Virus record (IMG/VR): IMGVR_UViG_3300009075_000154 | Location: 1 to 28,901 of that record | From: a virus | DNA length: 28,901 bases | Reading direction: 5' to 3' (one strand) | Shown here: one piece after another, positions 21,501 to 28,840 of the stretch | Layout: each line of letters begins with the position of its first letter | Position numbering within the stretch: position 1 is the first letter of the stretch | Made by a program: the position numbers and the translations under genes | The notes under the pieces: model-generated | Databases searched by the model: none | Told to the model about the DNA's origin: nothing | The model's input: the letters and a program-made list of their open reading frames with translations, nothing else

Positions 21501-21704
21501 TTATCGGTTATTTTTTTCACCGTTTGCTTTATCCCTTTCTTGCAGCAAACCATTCATGTTTTCCACAATGTATGTCCTCAAAGGGCCGGGGCGCAAACCA
21601 TTTTCAAACAACCATAGGAGGTAGTGAGCCGGGATTTTCATTAATGGTTTCATCTTGTGCTTCCCAAAAGTGAGAACGGTTTGATCTGTGTACTTCTCTT
21701 GCAT
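21501..21704 (-). CDS. DUF3820-like small protein
   Basis: A 67-residue protein of the DUF3820 type. VLTFGKHKMKPLMKIPAHYL followed by LWLFENG is the typical sequence, in which the FGKHKGK-like loop and the LPxxYLxW helix are diagnostic. The domain also occurs at the end of some exonucleases. Its role in phages is unknown. It is the last gene before the structured leader of the replication genes, with 135 bases in between. Confidence 0.75.
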   Translation of the reverse strand: MQEKYTDQTVLTFGKHKMKPLMKIPAHYLLWLFENGLRPGPLRTYIVENMNGLLQERDKANGEKNNR

Positions 21705-21724
21705 GACTTCTATTTTCGGGTTAA

Positions 21725-22384
21725 TTATTCGGGTGCTAATCCATCAGGGAATTCCTTGCTTTGTGGAACTCTCTTCCTTTTCGGTTTCGGAGTCTGATCA
21801 TCCGTTGGTTGATCTGATCCTCCATCGGGATTGATATCATCCAAATTATCCGGAAATGGTTTTTCCTCCGGAGGTAATATCTGGAGATGGGTAACTTTCT
21901 CATCCGGGAAATCAAATGACCCCTGCGGATTAACTGCTTTCTTTTCTCCTTTCAAATAAGCCATAACCTCCTCCACGATCTTTGCGATCTTGCTCTGGAG
22001 ATCACCGATCAGAATATACTCCTTGCCCTCCGATGCCTCAAACCTCTGGAATGGAGAATTCAGGGTAACCGATCCGTATTCTGATGATCGACTTCCGAGA
22101 ATCATGAATCCCTCCTCACCTTCTTTTCCTCCGATTGAATACCCATTAACCGTGAAAGGAGATAGTAAATCGGCTTTCCGGATATCTTTTTGATTAACAT
22201 ATCCAGTCAGAACCGCAAGGTGAGGACTGAGGCCCTGAACGGCCTGAACTAAATCATCGTGGCATTTAACATCACATAGTTTTTCGGTGCTGGATTTTAC
22301 AGCCCCTGATTCCTCGTACTGAACATCAACTTTTTCCCCTCCCTTGATGAGTTTGACTTTTAGGATTTTGATCTGATCTTGCAT
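21725..22384 (-). CDS. Hypothetical phage protein of the recombination block
   Basis: A 219-residue protein I cannot assign. The N-terminal 165 residues alternate strands and helices (IKILKVKLIKGGEKVDVQY, DDLVQAVQGLSPHLAVLTGY, SKIAKIVEEVMAYLKG). The end is disordered, acidic and proline-rich, then basic (KPKRKRVPQSK). The acidic tail and its position between YqaJ/HNH and replication genes recall DNA-metabolism accessory proteins, but no known fold is recognised. Confidence 0.58.
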   Translation of the reverse strand: MQDQIKILKVKLIKGGEKVDVQYEESGAVKSSTEKLCDVKCHDDLVQAVQGLSPHLAVLTGYVNQKDIRKADLLSPFTVNGYSIGGKEGEEGFMILGSRSSEYGSVTLNSPFQRFEASEGKEYILIGDLQSKIAKIVEEVMAYLKGEKKAVNPQGSFDFPDEKVTHLQILPPEEKPFPDNLDDINPDGGSDQPTDDQTPKPKRKRVPQSKEFPDGLAPE

Positions 22385-22404
22385 CTTAGTTTGATTTTTT
22401 ATGT

Positions 22405-22680
22405 TTAAAATGAATGATGAAACTCTTTTTTAGTGAATACATGAAATACCAAAGTCCCTTGCTGGACTGTTCCCAAAAAAATATCGTAATTTTCTGAAGG
22501 ATACATACCAGTTCCACAAACATGGATTTTAAGAGCTTCTTCAGAACTGGCTTCATCTACCATTGCCCACAAACACATCAATTGTCCTTGCATTTGTACC
22601 GATAAAATTTTTACAATGCGCTTCGTTTGTAGTGTTTGAAATTCAACGGGATCAAACACATATTTGTAAATTACATTCAT
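22405..22680 (-). CDS. DUF7352-like protein
   Basis: A 91-residue protein similar to the small DUF7352 family of phages. It opens IYKYVFDPVEFQTLQTKR, continues with KILSVQMQGQLMCLWAMVDE and the turn VCGTGMYP, and ends with a strand pair (GTLVFHVFTKKE). The function of the family is not known. Its start overlaps the HNH gene stop by four bases. Confidence 0.72.
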   Translation of the reverse strand: MNVIYKYVFDPVEFQTLQTKRIVKILSVQMQGQLMCLWAMVDEASSEEALKIHVCGTGMYPSENYDIFLGTVQQGTLVFHVFTKKEFHHSF

Positions 22681-23066
22681 AACTCTTTTTTATGTTTTGA
22701 AATTGATAACCCATGATCCAGTGCATACTGTGGATGCAATTCTACATATAGGTTGCATCGGTTGCATGAACGCTTTAAGTATTTCCTGTTAAGCAAATTT
22801 GCACCCCGACCCTTCATGTGATGCAATCCCTGAGCAATACCAGTACAATCAGGTGTTCGCAGCTCACAAACATTGTTCTCTTTTAAAAGCTCTTTAACGA
22901 TTTTCACATATTCTTTTTGAAACTCTTTTAACTTTTCACTTCGGGGAGCAATTTGCTTTGGCTTTTCTGAACTAATTTTTGCATCGGCATAGATTCTATG
23001 GCCGACACAAAAACCGTTTTTTTCAGGATGCCTTTTGCAGCCCGGAAATTTGCAGGTTGTTTCCAT
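22677..23066 (-). CDS. HNH-like zinc protein (recombination block)
   Basis: A 129-residue protein with two zinc-binding parts. The N-terminal CKFPGCKR...GFCVGH is a small CCCH-type finger. The C-terminal CELRTPDC, GLHHMKGR and RSCNRCNLYVELHPQ form an HNH-like site (HH, then CxxC, then N/H). Similar proteins lie in recombination clusters of Bacteroidota phages and may act like NinG-type nucleases. Its start overlaps the coiled-coil gene stop by one base. Confidence 0.75.
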   Translation of the reverse strand: METTCKFPGCKRHPEKNGFCVGHRIYADAKISSEKPKQIAPRSEKLKEFQKEYVKIVKELLKENNVCELRTPDCTGIAQGLHHMKGRGANLLNRKYLKRSCNRCNLYVELHPQYALDHGLSISKHKKEL

Positions 23067-24046
23067 TACATTTTTTTAACTGACTTCAGGATAAAAAGGT
23101 TTAATGAAGTAACCTGCAATTTCACATACTCATGCAGATCATTTCCTAAAACACTTGAACATTCCGGAAGAGCTAAACTACTCAAAGTTTCTGAAAACTT
23201 CATCCACTTTTCACGATCCGGGGCTTGCTTTGCCAGTTCTTCGGCCTCAGCAGCTTTTTGTTCCTCTTCCATTCTCAGTCGTTCTACCTCTTTGTTCTTA
23301 TCTTCAATTGCTTTCAGACGGTATAACTCAGCCTCTTCCACACGCTTCTTTTCGGTTTCAATTTCACGCTGCCTTGCTGCATCTTCCTCTTCACGCTTTT
23401 TTTGAGCTGCAAGCATTTCATCCTGCAATGCCTGATTTTTTTGCCTCAACTCTTCAAGCTCTTTTCTTTCTGCCTCAATTTTAATTTGCTCCAGCCGTTG
23501 AGCTTCAGCAACCTCAGCCAACCGGATTTGTTCAAGCTCATATTGTTGCTTTGCATTTTCAAGCACTTTCTCATACTGAGCATCGGTTAAGGTTTTCAGA
23601 ACCACGATATCAACCTCATATCCAAGTTTGCTTAATCCGGTAACACGCTCCTGAAGTTTTTCTTCATTCTTTCTGTACTCTTCCTGTTTGATTGCTTCCT
23701 TCTCTGCATCAATACGATCTTCCTCTGCCTGAAGTTTGGATTCAATTGATTCCAGTTCACCAATGACCCTTGCTTGTTCAGCGTTTACTTTGCGCTGCCA
23801 TTCAAGTGCTTTCTCCTTCAGACCTTTAGCAAATGATTGTACACCAGTTCTGGTTTTCTTTACAATCTGCCTTGCCTCATACACTGCTTTGTATCCGGCT
23901 TTATCTTCAATCCCATTGATAGTAAGTCCTGAATACTTTTCTTTCATTTCTGCAATAGCCTGATCGGTGACATTCATTTTTACAATGGCATTCGTGTCAT
24001 TGATCTGAGTTGTCAAAACTTCTGTTTCTGTCAAAATTTCGCTCAT
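23066..24046 (-). CDS. Long coiled-coil protein, DUF1351-like
   Basis: A 326-residue protein whose middle (about 95-275) is almost entirely charged helix with E/K/Q/R heptads (EEEDAARQREIETEKKRVEE). The N-terminal 90 residues (INGIEDKAGYKAVYEARQIV) and the C-terminal 45 are more globular. Similar proteins, often labelled DUF1351, stand beside RecT/YqaJ-like recombinases in many phages, and their role is not known. The gene starts five bases after the exonuclease stop. Confidence 0.72.
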   Translation of the reverse strand: MSEILTETEVLTTQINDTNAIVKMNVTDQAIAEMKEKYSGLTINGIEDKAGYKAVYEARQIVKKTRTGVQSFAKGLKEKALEWQRKVNAEQARVIGELESIESKLQAEEDRIDAEKEAIKQEEYRKNEEKLQERVTGLSKLGYEVDIVVLKTLTDAQYEKVLENAKQQYELEQIRLAEVAEAQRLEQIKIEAERKELEELRQKNQALQDEMLAAQKKREEEDAARQREIETEKKRVEEAELYRLKAIEDKNKEVERLRMEEEQKAAEAEELAKQAPDREKWMKFSETLSSLALPECSSVLGNDLHEYVKLQVTSLNLFILKSVKKM

Positions 24047-24051
24047 GGTTT

Positions 24052-24852
24052 TTATTTTATTTTTGTTAGTAAAATGCTTGTAGGATCAAAATCGGTATCA
24101 ACTTTCTTTTCTTCTGGCATGAATCCGAATCTTTCATATTCAATCTGATTAAGGTAATCTCTGGCCTTCAGAACTTTTGCATATAACCTTGCAATTGCTT
24201 CATTATCCCTTTCGATTTTAAATTCAATCATTCGCTCTTCAATCGGTATATCTCCGTATCTCATTAGCTTATCCAGTTCCAAACACGCTTCCTGATAATC
24301 ATTATTCTCTTCAGTGGCTACACCCATCTGATAAAGCAGCCTTCTCTTCTCATCGTTGATCAGTGTTTCTGGAGTATCAATAAGGCAATAGGCAAGTGTA
24401 GCGCATGATGCACCACTCAATGCCATGTACCCTTGCATCTGCCACCAGTAATCTGGATTGATCGGCTTTGTTACTACCCGAAAGAAGGTGAAGATATCCC
24501 AACTGCTTTTTGCATCAATGATCTCTTCAGCATTTCTGATGCTTTCGCCAATGTAGAAATCTGGAGTTCCTTTGATCATCGAATTTGAAATGGCTTCAAT
24601 ATTCTTTTTGAAAAAGCGTTTCTTCAGTCTGGAGTAAAGAGTAATTGAATCCTCTTCAACCATAAGACCCTTCGATGTGTATTTAGTTTGAATGTTTGTG
24701 TTCCGGCCATACTTATTTGAAACATAAATATCAACCAAATGGGTTTTTGCTCCTTCAGAAAGATTGCCTTCTCTTTTGTCTTTTTCTCCTTTCGGTTCGG
24801 CCATCAATTTAGATAGGGCCGAACACCGGAAAAGCGTGTTACTGAAATTCAT
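24052..24852 (-). CDS. YqaJ-type viral recombinase exonuclease
   Basis: A 266-residue 5'-3' exonuclease of the lambda-exonuclease/YqaJ group. The catalytic residues are visible as GLMVEEDSI (E66/E67), KGTPDFY (D98) and IIDAKSSWD (D113 with K115), and YWWQMQGYMALSG (135-147) is the conserved helix after them. It would resect DNA ends so that RecT, two genes upstream, can anneal strands. It has its own palindrome promoter and the leader word TTCGCAGG before the ATG. It heads the block of recombination and replication genes. Confidence 0.88.
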   Translation of the reverse strand: MNFSNTLFRCSALSKLMAEPKGEKDKREGNLSEGAKTHLVDIYVSNKYGRNTNIQTKYTSKGLMVEEDSITLYSRLKKRFFKKNIEAISNSMIKGTPDFYIGESIRNAEEIIDAKSSWDIFTFFRVVTKPINPDYWWQMQGYMALSGASCATLAYCLIDTPETLINDEKRRLLYQMGVATEENNDYQEACLELDKLMRYGDIPIEERMIEFKIERDNEAIARLYAKVLKARDYLNQIEYERFGFMPEEKKVDTDFDPTSILLTKIK

Positions 24853-24874
24853 CCTGCGAATTTTTAATGATCAA

Positions 24875-24905
24875 TAAATGTAATACATTTTGTAATGTTT
24901 TCCAA
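24875..24905 (-). promoter_or_regulatory. Shared-type promoter of the exonuclease/replication block
   Basis: On the minus strand TTGG (24905-24902), 19 bases, TACATTTA (24882-24875), with the palindrome AAATGTA-T-TACATTT at 24876-24890. It is in the 60-base gap between the small gene ending at 24913 and the exonuclease start and would drive transcription to at least the leader at 21.4 kb. Confidence 0.82.
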
Positions 24906-24912
24906 ATTTATT

Positions 24913-25155
24913 TTACAATAAATCAAACTCTCTCTCAAGTTTCGCAATCTCTTTTACATATGCATCAATCACAATAGTTTTCACTACATCAAAAGGAATG
25001 TGAACAGTTTTTGGCTCTATCCAATTATTCTGTTTATCACGACTGCCAATGGTTGTATGAAAGGACACTGCATATTCCCACAATGATAAATCTTTTTTCT
25101 TTTGAACAATTTGCTGCTGCAAAATAGTTCCTTTACTTAGTTGCTCTGAGTTCAT
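24913..25155 (-). CDS. Hypothetical small phage protein
   Basis: An 80-residue protein, not recognised. A helix with LQQQIVQKKKDLSLWEYAVS is followed by a polar loop and IPFDVVKTIVIDAYVKEIAK, another helix. The start overlaps the RecT stop by four bases (ATGA), so the pair is translated together and a recombination accessory role is plausible. Confidence 0.58.
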   Translation of the reverse strand: MNSEQLSKGTILQQQIVQKKKDLSLWEYAVSFHTTIGSRDKQNNWIEPKTVHIPFDVVKTIVIDAYVKEIAKLEREFDLL

Positions 25156-26048
25156 GATTTTGATTTTACGGTAAGAAATTCTTTTTTCGCTAAATACAAT
25201 TCCATTGCAGTATCTGGAAGAGATTCAAACAGTGACTCCAGCTCTTCAATGGTTTTTACGTCCTCAATCAATAAGATGATCCTTTCGGCCTCTTTGTCGA
25301 TTGCAACGGTTTCATTGTCCACATACGTTACATCCCCGTCTTCGGTTTCAATTACGGCCTGATCAGTGATGATCGCTTTCTGCATTTCGATTGAAAGAGG
25401 AGCAAACTTTGACAGTAGAAGTTTTATGACAGTCTTCACTGCCATTCCTTCAAAATCGGTATTCCATAAACCATACTTGTTGCTGAAAGTTTTGCTATAC
25501 TTCATTCCATGCCTCTTCACATCATCAATGGCCATGAATAAAGTTTTCTCAAATCCATTAAGCAGGGAGAAATATGCTGCATAACCGATTACCACATTTG
25601 AGGCTCTTGTAGAAAAATCAAATTCAAATCCGGTAAGTGGATTCTGTCTGACTAACTGGCCTTCGTAGATAGGGGCTGCGCTGATTGTCTTGAATACGCC
25701 GCTACGTTGTGCTAATTGAATAAAGCCTTTGTAACCGATCTGGAACTGTGCCATCTTTTTGTATGTGCCATCAGCCTGTTTTACGTTGTAGGCAATGATG
25801 TAGGCAAAACCAAGATTGTTATTGATAGGAAGGTCAAGTGTTGCAGCCATAGCCGCAGCCATGTAGATAGAATTCGGGTCTGCTTTTCTCAATTCATTGT
25901 CCTGAGAAACAACCTGCAAAACTGAGGTCATAAATCCTTGAGCTTTCTTCCCAAGCAATTCCTGAAATTTTGATTTGATCTTTTCGTCTGAAAATAATTC
26001 TTTTGCTGTCGCTGGCTGAGTTGTTTGTAATTCGGTTTGATTTTCCAT
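25152..26048 (-). CDS. recT: RecT-family single-strand annealing protein
   Basis: A 298-residue RecT. It has the conserved PNSIYMAAAMAATLDLPINN (58-77), LGFAYIIAYN, FQIGYKGFIQLAQRSG (102-117) and MAVKTVIKLLLSKFAPLS, all typical of the family, with a variable acidic C-terminus. It anneals complementary single strands during phage recombination, in cooperation with the YqaJ exonuclease further down. The gene follows a one-helix membrane protein gene by four bases. Confidence 0.93.
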   Translation of the reverse strand: MENQTELQTTQPATAKELFSDEKIKSKFQELLGKKAQGFMTSVLQVVSQDNELRKADPNSIYMAAAMAATLDLPINNNLGFAYIIAYNVKQADGTYKKMAQFQIGYKGFIQLAQRSGVFKTISAAPIYEGQLVRQNPLTGFEFDFSTRASNVVIGYAAYFSLLNGFEKTLFMAIDDVKRHGMKYSKTFSNKYGLWNTDFEGMAVKTVIKLLLSKFAPLSIEMQKAIITDQAVIETEDGDVTYVDNETVAIDKEAERIILLIEDVKTIEELESLFESLPDTAMELYLAKKEFLTVKSKS

Positions 26049-26052
26049 GATT

Positions 26053-26364
26053 TTAGTTTTCGATTTTTAATTTGATTTCTCTGTCTGCAAGGCATTCTGT
26101 TAATTCAATAATCAATGTGGCCACTCCAGCATGATTGTATTGATACATTTGACCAAACTCAAATATTTCATGATCCAGTGCATCAATTTTTTCAACCGAA
26201 TCGGCAAATTTGATTTCTCTTTTGAGTAACCGAAAAGTGCGCCACATTGCTTCCTCAGAAATGTCTTTGTAGTGTTTTACTTTCGGCTTTCTTTCATAGG
26301 CAATATATGCAAGTGCTATCAGTAAAACAATTGCTGTCCAGTTTTCCGAAACAATCTTTCCCAT
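26053..26364 (-). CDS. Small protein with one membrane helix
   Basis: A 103-residue protein. WTAIVLLIALAYIAY (9-23) is a membrane span near the N-terminus, followed by a basic stretch (ERKPKVKHYK) and a helical soluble part with acidic residues. It would sit in the inner membrane with the C-terminus probably in the cytoplasm. The role is unknown. Twelve bases separate it from the ribbon-helix-helix gene. Confidence 0.6.
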   Translation of the reverse strand: MGKIVSENWTAIVLLIALAYIAYERKPKVKHYKDISEEAMWRTFRLLKREIKFADSVEKIDALDHEIFEFGQMYQYNHAGVATLIIELTECLADREIKLKIEN

Positions 26365-26376
26365 AGTAAGTTTGGT

Positions 26377-26562
26377 TTACTTGATTTCAAAATGTGACTT
26401 GATCATTACCCGTATAAGCGAAGGGAGTGAAGTTCCATATTTGGTTGAACACTTTGCATTTGCAAGTTCATACTCATTCTTGTCCATACGGAACGAGTAT
26501 GTTTTCATGACGGGCTTGCTGTGTATCTGCAACTTCCCTTTTACTTTTACATTTTTTTCCAT
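26377..26562 (-). CDS. Ribbon-helix-helix DNA-binding protein (candidate regulator)
   Basis: A 61-residue protein. MKTYSFRMDKNEYELANAKC (19-38) and GTSLPSLIRVMIKSHFE form a beta strand, helix, turn and helix as in CopG/ParD-type ribbon-helix-helix proteins, dimers that bind short palindromes. The start at 26562 (MEKNVKVKG) is chosen over an earlier ATG inside the upstream gene. It is encoded in the transcript from the 27.4-kb promoter and so is a candidate for binding the 15-bp palindrome there. That link is inference. Confidence 0.66.
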   Translation of the reverse strand: MEKNVKVKGKLQIHSKPVMKTYSFRMDKNEYELANAKCSTKYGTSLPSLIRVMIKSHFEIK

Positions 26563-26575
26563 GTTTCTGTTTTTT

Positions 26576-26791
26576 TTAGTGAATAATATTGAACTCATTG
26601 AATCCAACAATTTTAAATCCTCTGATCTTGAATCCTGTCATGCAGCATCCAATTAAATATTTTTTCGTTGTCTTGTACTCCCGGTAAACAAAGTGAATGA
26701 ATTCCTCACCAACCCAATACACCCTGATATCATGCAGGGCATCAATTCTGTTTTGATCCATGAACTCAATCTTTCTGATATGTTTTTTCAT
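26576..26791 (-). CDS. Hypothetical small phage protein
   Basis: A 71-residue protein, not recognised. It is mostly short strands (IRVYWVGEEFIHFVYREY, KYLIGCCMTGFKIRGFKI). The start is well marked: AAACTTCGCA stands two bases before the ATG and a perfect hairpin (26809-26828) precedes it. Confidence 0.58.
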   Translation of the reverse strand: MKKHIRKIEFMDQNRIDALHDIRVYWVGEEFIHFVYREYKTTKKYLIGCCMTGFKIRGFKIVGFNEFNIIH

Positions 26792-26808
26792 TTGCGAAGT
26801 TTAAAGGT

Positions 26809-26828
26809 GGGCTGGATTGCTCCAGCCC
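26809..26828 (-). other. Perfect 8-bp hairpin before a leader word
   Basis: On the minus strand GGGCTGGA, loop GCAA, TCCAGCCC is a perfect 8-bp hairpin with a GNRA-type tetraloop. It follows the upstream stop by seven bases. ACCTTTAAACTTCGCA comes next and then the ATG at 26791. No T tract is present, so termination is unlikely. Confidence 0.6.
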
Positions 26829-26835
26829 TGATTGA

Positions 26836-27090
26836 TTAACAAGTAATGTCGTAGTAAATAATTCCATTCGGCTTTCTGATTTCACTTTGACCACCAAGAG
26901 GCATTCCGTGAAACATACCACCGTTTGCTGTTTGACCTTGAACTTTAGCAGTTACTTTATCTGCCGATTCTTTTGATTTTACGCACACTCTGTCGTAACA
27001 TATTCCAGCGTTGTACCAAATAACATCATCCATTGGAATACCGAATTTTTCAGATGCGTACTCTTTGTGTTTTTGCATTTCATTTTCCAT
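26836..27090 (-). CDS. Hypothetical small phage protein
   Basis: An 84-residue protein, not recognised. It contains a helix (NEMQKHKEYASEKFG), beta-like parts (VIWYNAGICYDRVCVKS) and a glycine-rich loop (QTANGGMFHGMPLGG). The leader word variant TTTCGCAGT precedes the ATG. Confidence 0.56.
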   Translation of the reverse strand: MENEMQKHKEYASEKFGIPMDDVIWYNAGICYDRVCVKSKESADKVTAKVQGQTANGGMFHGMPLGGQSEIRKPNGIIYYDITC

Positions 27091-27101
27091 ACTGCGAAAT
27101 T

Positions 27102-27377
27102 TTAGATTGTTTTACTATAATTTTTCCACCATCTTGCAACCTCTTTTAATGAGAGGAAAGGATCAGACGTTTCGCCTTTGATAGATGCTCCGTTTACCCA
27201 TACATGGTAAACTTTACATTCAGTATCAGCGTAAAGCTCAATTCCTTTTTCTTTCATTTCGGCTTCAAGTTTTTTGAATCCAGTTCCACCGGGATTTATT
27301 CTCGGCTCTTGGATGCTACTTTTTACAGTACCAAAAGAAAACATCTTTGATAAAAAAGGCACAGTTGTTTTTTTCAT
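27102..27377 (-). CDS. Hypothetical small phage protein
   Basis: A 91-residue basic protein, not recognised. GIELYADTECKVYHVWVNGA is probably a pair of strands, and KEVARWWKNYSKTI a C-terminal helix. It is the first gene after the 27.4-kb palindrome promoter and has the leader word AAACTCGCA before its ATG, so it is an early gene. Confidence 0.57.
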   Translation of the reverse strand: MKKTTVPFLSKMFSFGTVKSSIQEPRINPGGTGFKKLEAEMKEKGIELYADTECKVYHVWVNGASIKGETSDPFLSLKEVARWWKNYSKTI

Positions 27378-27416
27378 GCTGCGAGTTTTTTAAATGTGAA
27401 AGAACTAATTAATACA

Positions 27417-27447
27417 TAAATGTAATACATTTTTTTCACACTGCCAA
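27417..27447 (-). promoter_or_regulatory. Shared-type promoter of the RHH/RecT block
   Basis: On the minus strand TTGG (27447-27444), 19 bases, TACATTTA (27424-27417), palindrome AAATGTA-T-TACATTT at 27418-27432. The spacer between the box and the palindrome is unlike the other four (CAGTGTGAAA), so the boxes and the operator are the conserved units. It would drive 27377 to 24913. Confidence 0.82.
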
Positions 27448-27449
27448 AT

Positions 27450-27671
27450 TTATTTTTTACGCATTTCTATTAACTCAAATAAAAGTTGCTCTTTTTTCTT
27501 GCTGAGAACAAATGTCCTTCTGGTATCGCATCCGCTATAAACTTCAAACTGTTTTTCGGTTAATACCATCTTCAGTACTCGGTTTAATTCATACGCATCA
27601 TCACAGCGCAGCAACTCATCACCATCTTCATCTTCTAACCTGTAAAGCGTATCATCTAGTAGTATTTTCAT
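27450..27671 (-). CDS. Hypothetical small phage protein
   Basis: A 73-residue acidic-start protein, not recognised. KILLDDTLYRLEDEDGDELL looks like two strands with an acidic loop, followed by helices (YELNRVLKMVLTEKQFEVY and KKEQLLFELIEMRKK). It overlaps the upstream stop by one base and ends directly before the 27.4-kb promoter. Confidence 0.55.
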   Translation of the reverse strand: MKILLDDTLYRLEDEDGDELLRCDDAYELNRVLKMVLTEKQFEVYSGCDTRRTFVLSKKKEQLLFELIEMRKK

Positions 27672-27991
27672 TATTGACCATTTATGAATTGAATATAACC
27701 TGTTGCAAAAGCCACCTCATCAAACTCCCTGCTTTCGTTGAGAGGATGCCAGTCAAACTTTCCAACTGGAGCTGCCCCATCCCACACATGACACATCATT
27801 TCTTTTTTCTCTTCGTTCCAGTGTGAAACAAAATCACAACCTTCACCATTTAACCTGCATGACATTGTTGCTTGTACACTGCCGAATACCGCATCAATAC
27901 TATCAACCGGAATCTGCTCTGTCATGATTGCAATTTTCCTGAGCGTGTCTGATACGATTTCTGTTTCTGTGAATACCAAATTCATTTTCAT
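27671..27991 (-). CDS. Hypothetical phage protein
   Basis: A 106-residue protein, not recognised. It has a helical start (DTLRKIAIMTEQIPVDSID), possible strands with cysteines (QATMSCRLNGEGCDFVSHW, KEMMCHVWDGA) and an aromatic end. The leader word variant AACGCAGGATC stands before its ATG, which favours this start over the ATG two codons later. Confidence 0.56.
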   Translation of the reverse strand: MKMNLVFTETEIVSDTLRKIAIMTEQIPVDSIDAVFGSVQATMSCRLNGEGCDFVSHWNEEKKEMMCHVWDGAAPVGKFDWHPLNESREFDEVAFATGYIQFINGQ

Positions 27992-28008
27992 GATCCTGCG
28001 TTTTTTGA

Positions 28009-28305
28009 TTAAGAAATTATTTTCATTTTTTCGTAAAAGTTCATGGCCACCTTCCTGATGGTTGGATTATCTGACATGAGTTCAATCCATGAATCAACGC
28101 TCATCTTCACCGGATACTGTGTTGGCTCTTTAGATTCAAATACCTCTTCATAGATATCAAGAATGCCCTGCTTGTCTAAAAACTTTTCAAGCTCATCCAG
28201 CCCTATGGTGTACTCCAGATGCTCATTTGGCATCAACCCAATATCTTCTGTTGCTTGAATGATGAAATTTTCTCCGTCTTTGAAAGAATCGATGATCTGT
28301 AACAT
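28009..28305 (-). CDS. Hypothetical phage protein
   Basis: A 98-residue acidic protein, not recognised. A beta-like start (MLQIIDSFKDGENFIIQATE) is followed by helices (GLDELEKFLDKQGILDIYEE). The leader is a weaker form of the shared word, AAAACTTTCAACT, just before the ATG. Confidence 0.56.
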   Translation of the reverse strand: MLQIIDSFKDGENFIIQATEDIGLMPNEHLEYTIGLDELEKFLDKQGILDIYEEVFESKEPTQYPVKMSVDSWIELMSDNPTIRKVAMNFYEKMKIIS

Positions 28306-28326
28306 AGTTGAAAGTTTTGAGAGGGG

Positions 28327-28518
28327 TTAGAGATTTTGGTTTATCAGGCAGATAGCATCACTGGCAAGCACTTTCGCTTTTCCGGCAGTTACCATTTCTT
28401 TAGCATCTTCTAAGGTCATGAAACGATGTGGAGTGGAGAAAGATAACCGATCCTTGAATTCCACATAAACGATTACGAAAAGGGCTGGTTCTAAATATTC
28501 GATAGTTAAAGGTAACAT
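28327..28518 (-). CDS. Hypothetical small phage protein
   Basis: A 63-residue protein, not recognised. The first half is hydrophobic strands (TIEYLEPALFVIVYVEFKD) and the second half a helix and strand (TLEDAKEMVTAGKAKVLAS). It has the leader word AAAACTTCGCA and a hairpin (28534-28553) just before it. Confidence 0.55.
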   Translation of the reverse strand: MLPLTIEYLEPALFVIVYVEFKDRLSFSTPHRFMTLEDAKEMVTAGKAKVLASDAICLINQNL

Positions 28519-28533
28519 GGTGCGAAGTTTTGA

Positions 28534-28553
28534 GGGGCGGCATGAACCGCCCC
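28534..28553 (-). other. GC-rich hairpin before a leader word
   Basis: On the minus strand GGGGCGG, loop TTCATG, CCGCCCC is a perfect 7-bp stem. It is followed by TCAAAACTTCGCACC and the ATG at 28518. As at 26809 and 15361, no T tract follows, so it is more likely a stability or processing element than a terminator. Confidence 0.55.
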
Positions 28554-28563
28554 GGTTATTGGC

Positions 28564-28833
28564 TTATTTTACTGACATTAGAAACTGAACCTTTGCAATG
28601 ATCCTCTGATCTAAATTGCTTTGAAAGTCTAATACTGAACGATTTTTGAAAATCGGAAACTGCGGCTGAACTGGCTCTTGCATAGAAACGCCTATGTAGT
28701 ATTTTCCGTCTATACGATAGAGCATGTAAGACACCTCATCGGCGGTTAGGCGTATTTGAGTCCGGTCATTGAAGAGATAGTTGGTTTTCTCTTTTGCTAA
28801 TTCGACCACCTGAGATAATGTAAGCTTTGACAT
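28564..28833 (-). CDS. Hypothetical small phage protein
   Basis: An 89-residue protein, not recognised. It has a helix (TLSQVVELAKEKTNYLF), a strand pair (VSYMLYRIDGKYYIGVSM) and a final helix. It is the first gene after the 28.87-kb promoter and has AAAACTTCGCA three bases before its ATG. It is therefore likely among the earliest expressed genes in the window. Confidence 0.57.
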   Translation of the reverse strand: MSKLTLSQVVELAKEKTNYLFNDRTQIRLTADEVSYMLYRIDGKYYIGVSMQEPVQPQFPIFKNRSVLDFQSNLDQRIIAKVQFLMSVK

Positions 28834-28840
28834 TTTGCGA

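Noticed and set aside
22998-23405. A 135-codon plus-strand open frame opposite the coiled-coil gene, rich in Ser and Phe.
   Set aside because: It is the mirror of the Glu/Lys-rich coiled-coil codons on the minus strand. No leader or neighbour context supports it.
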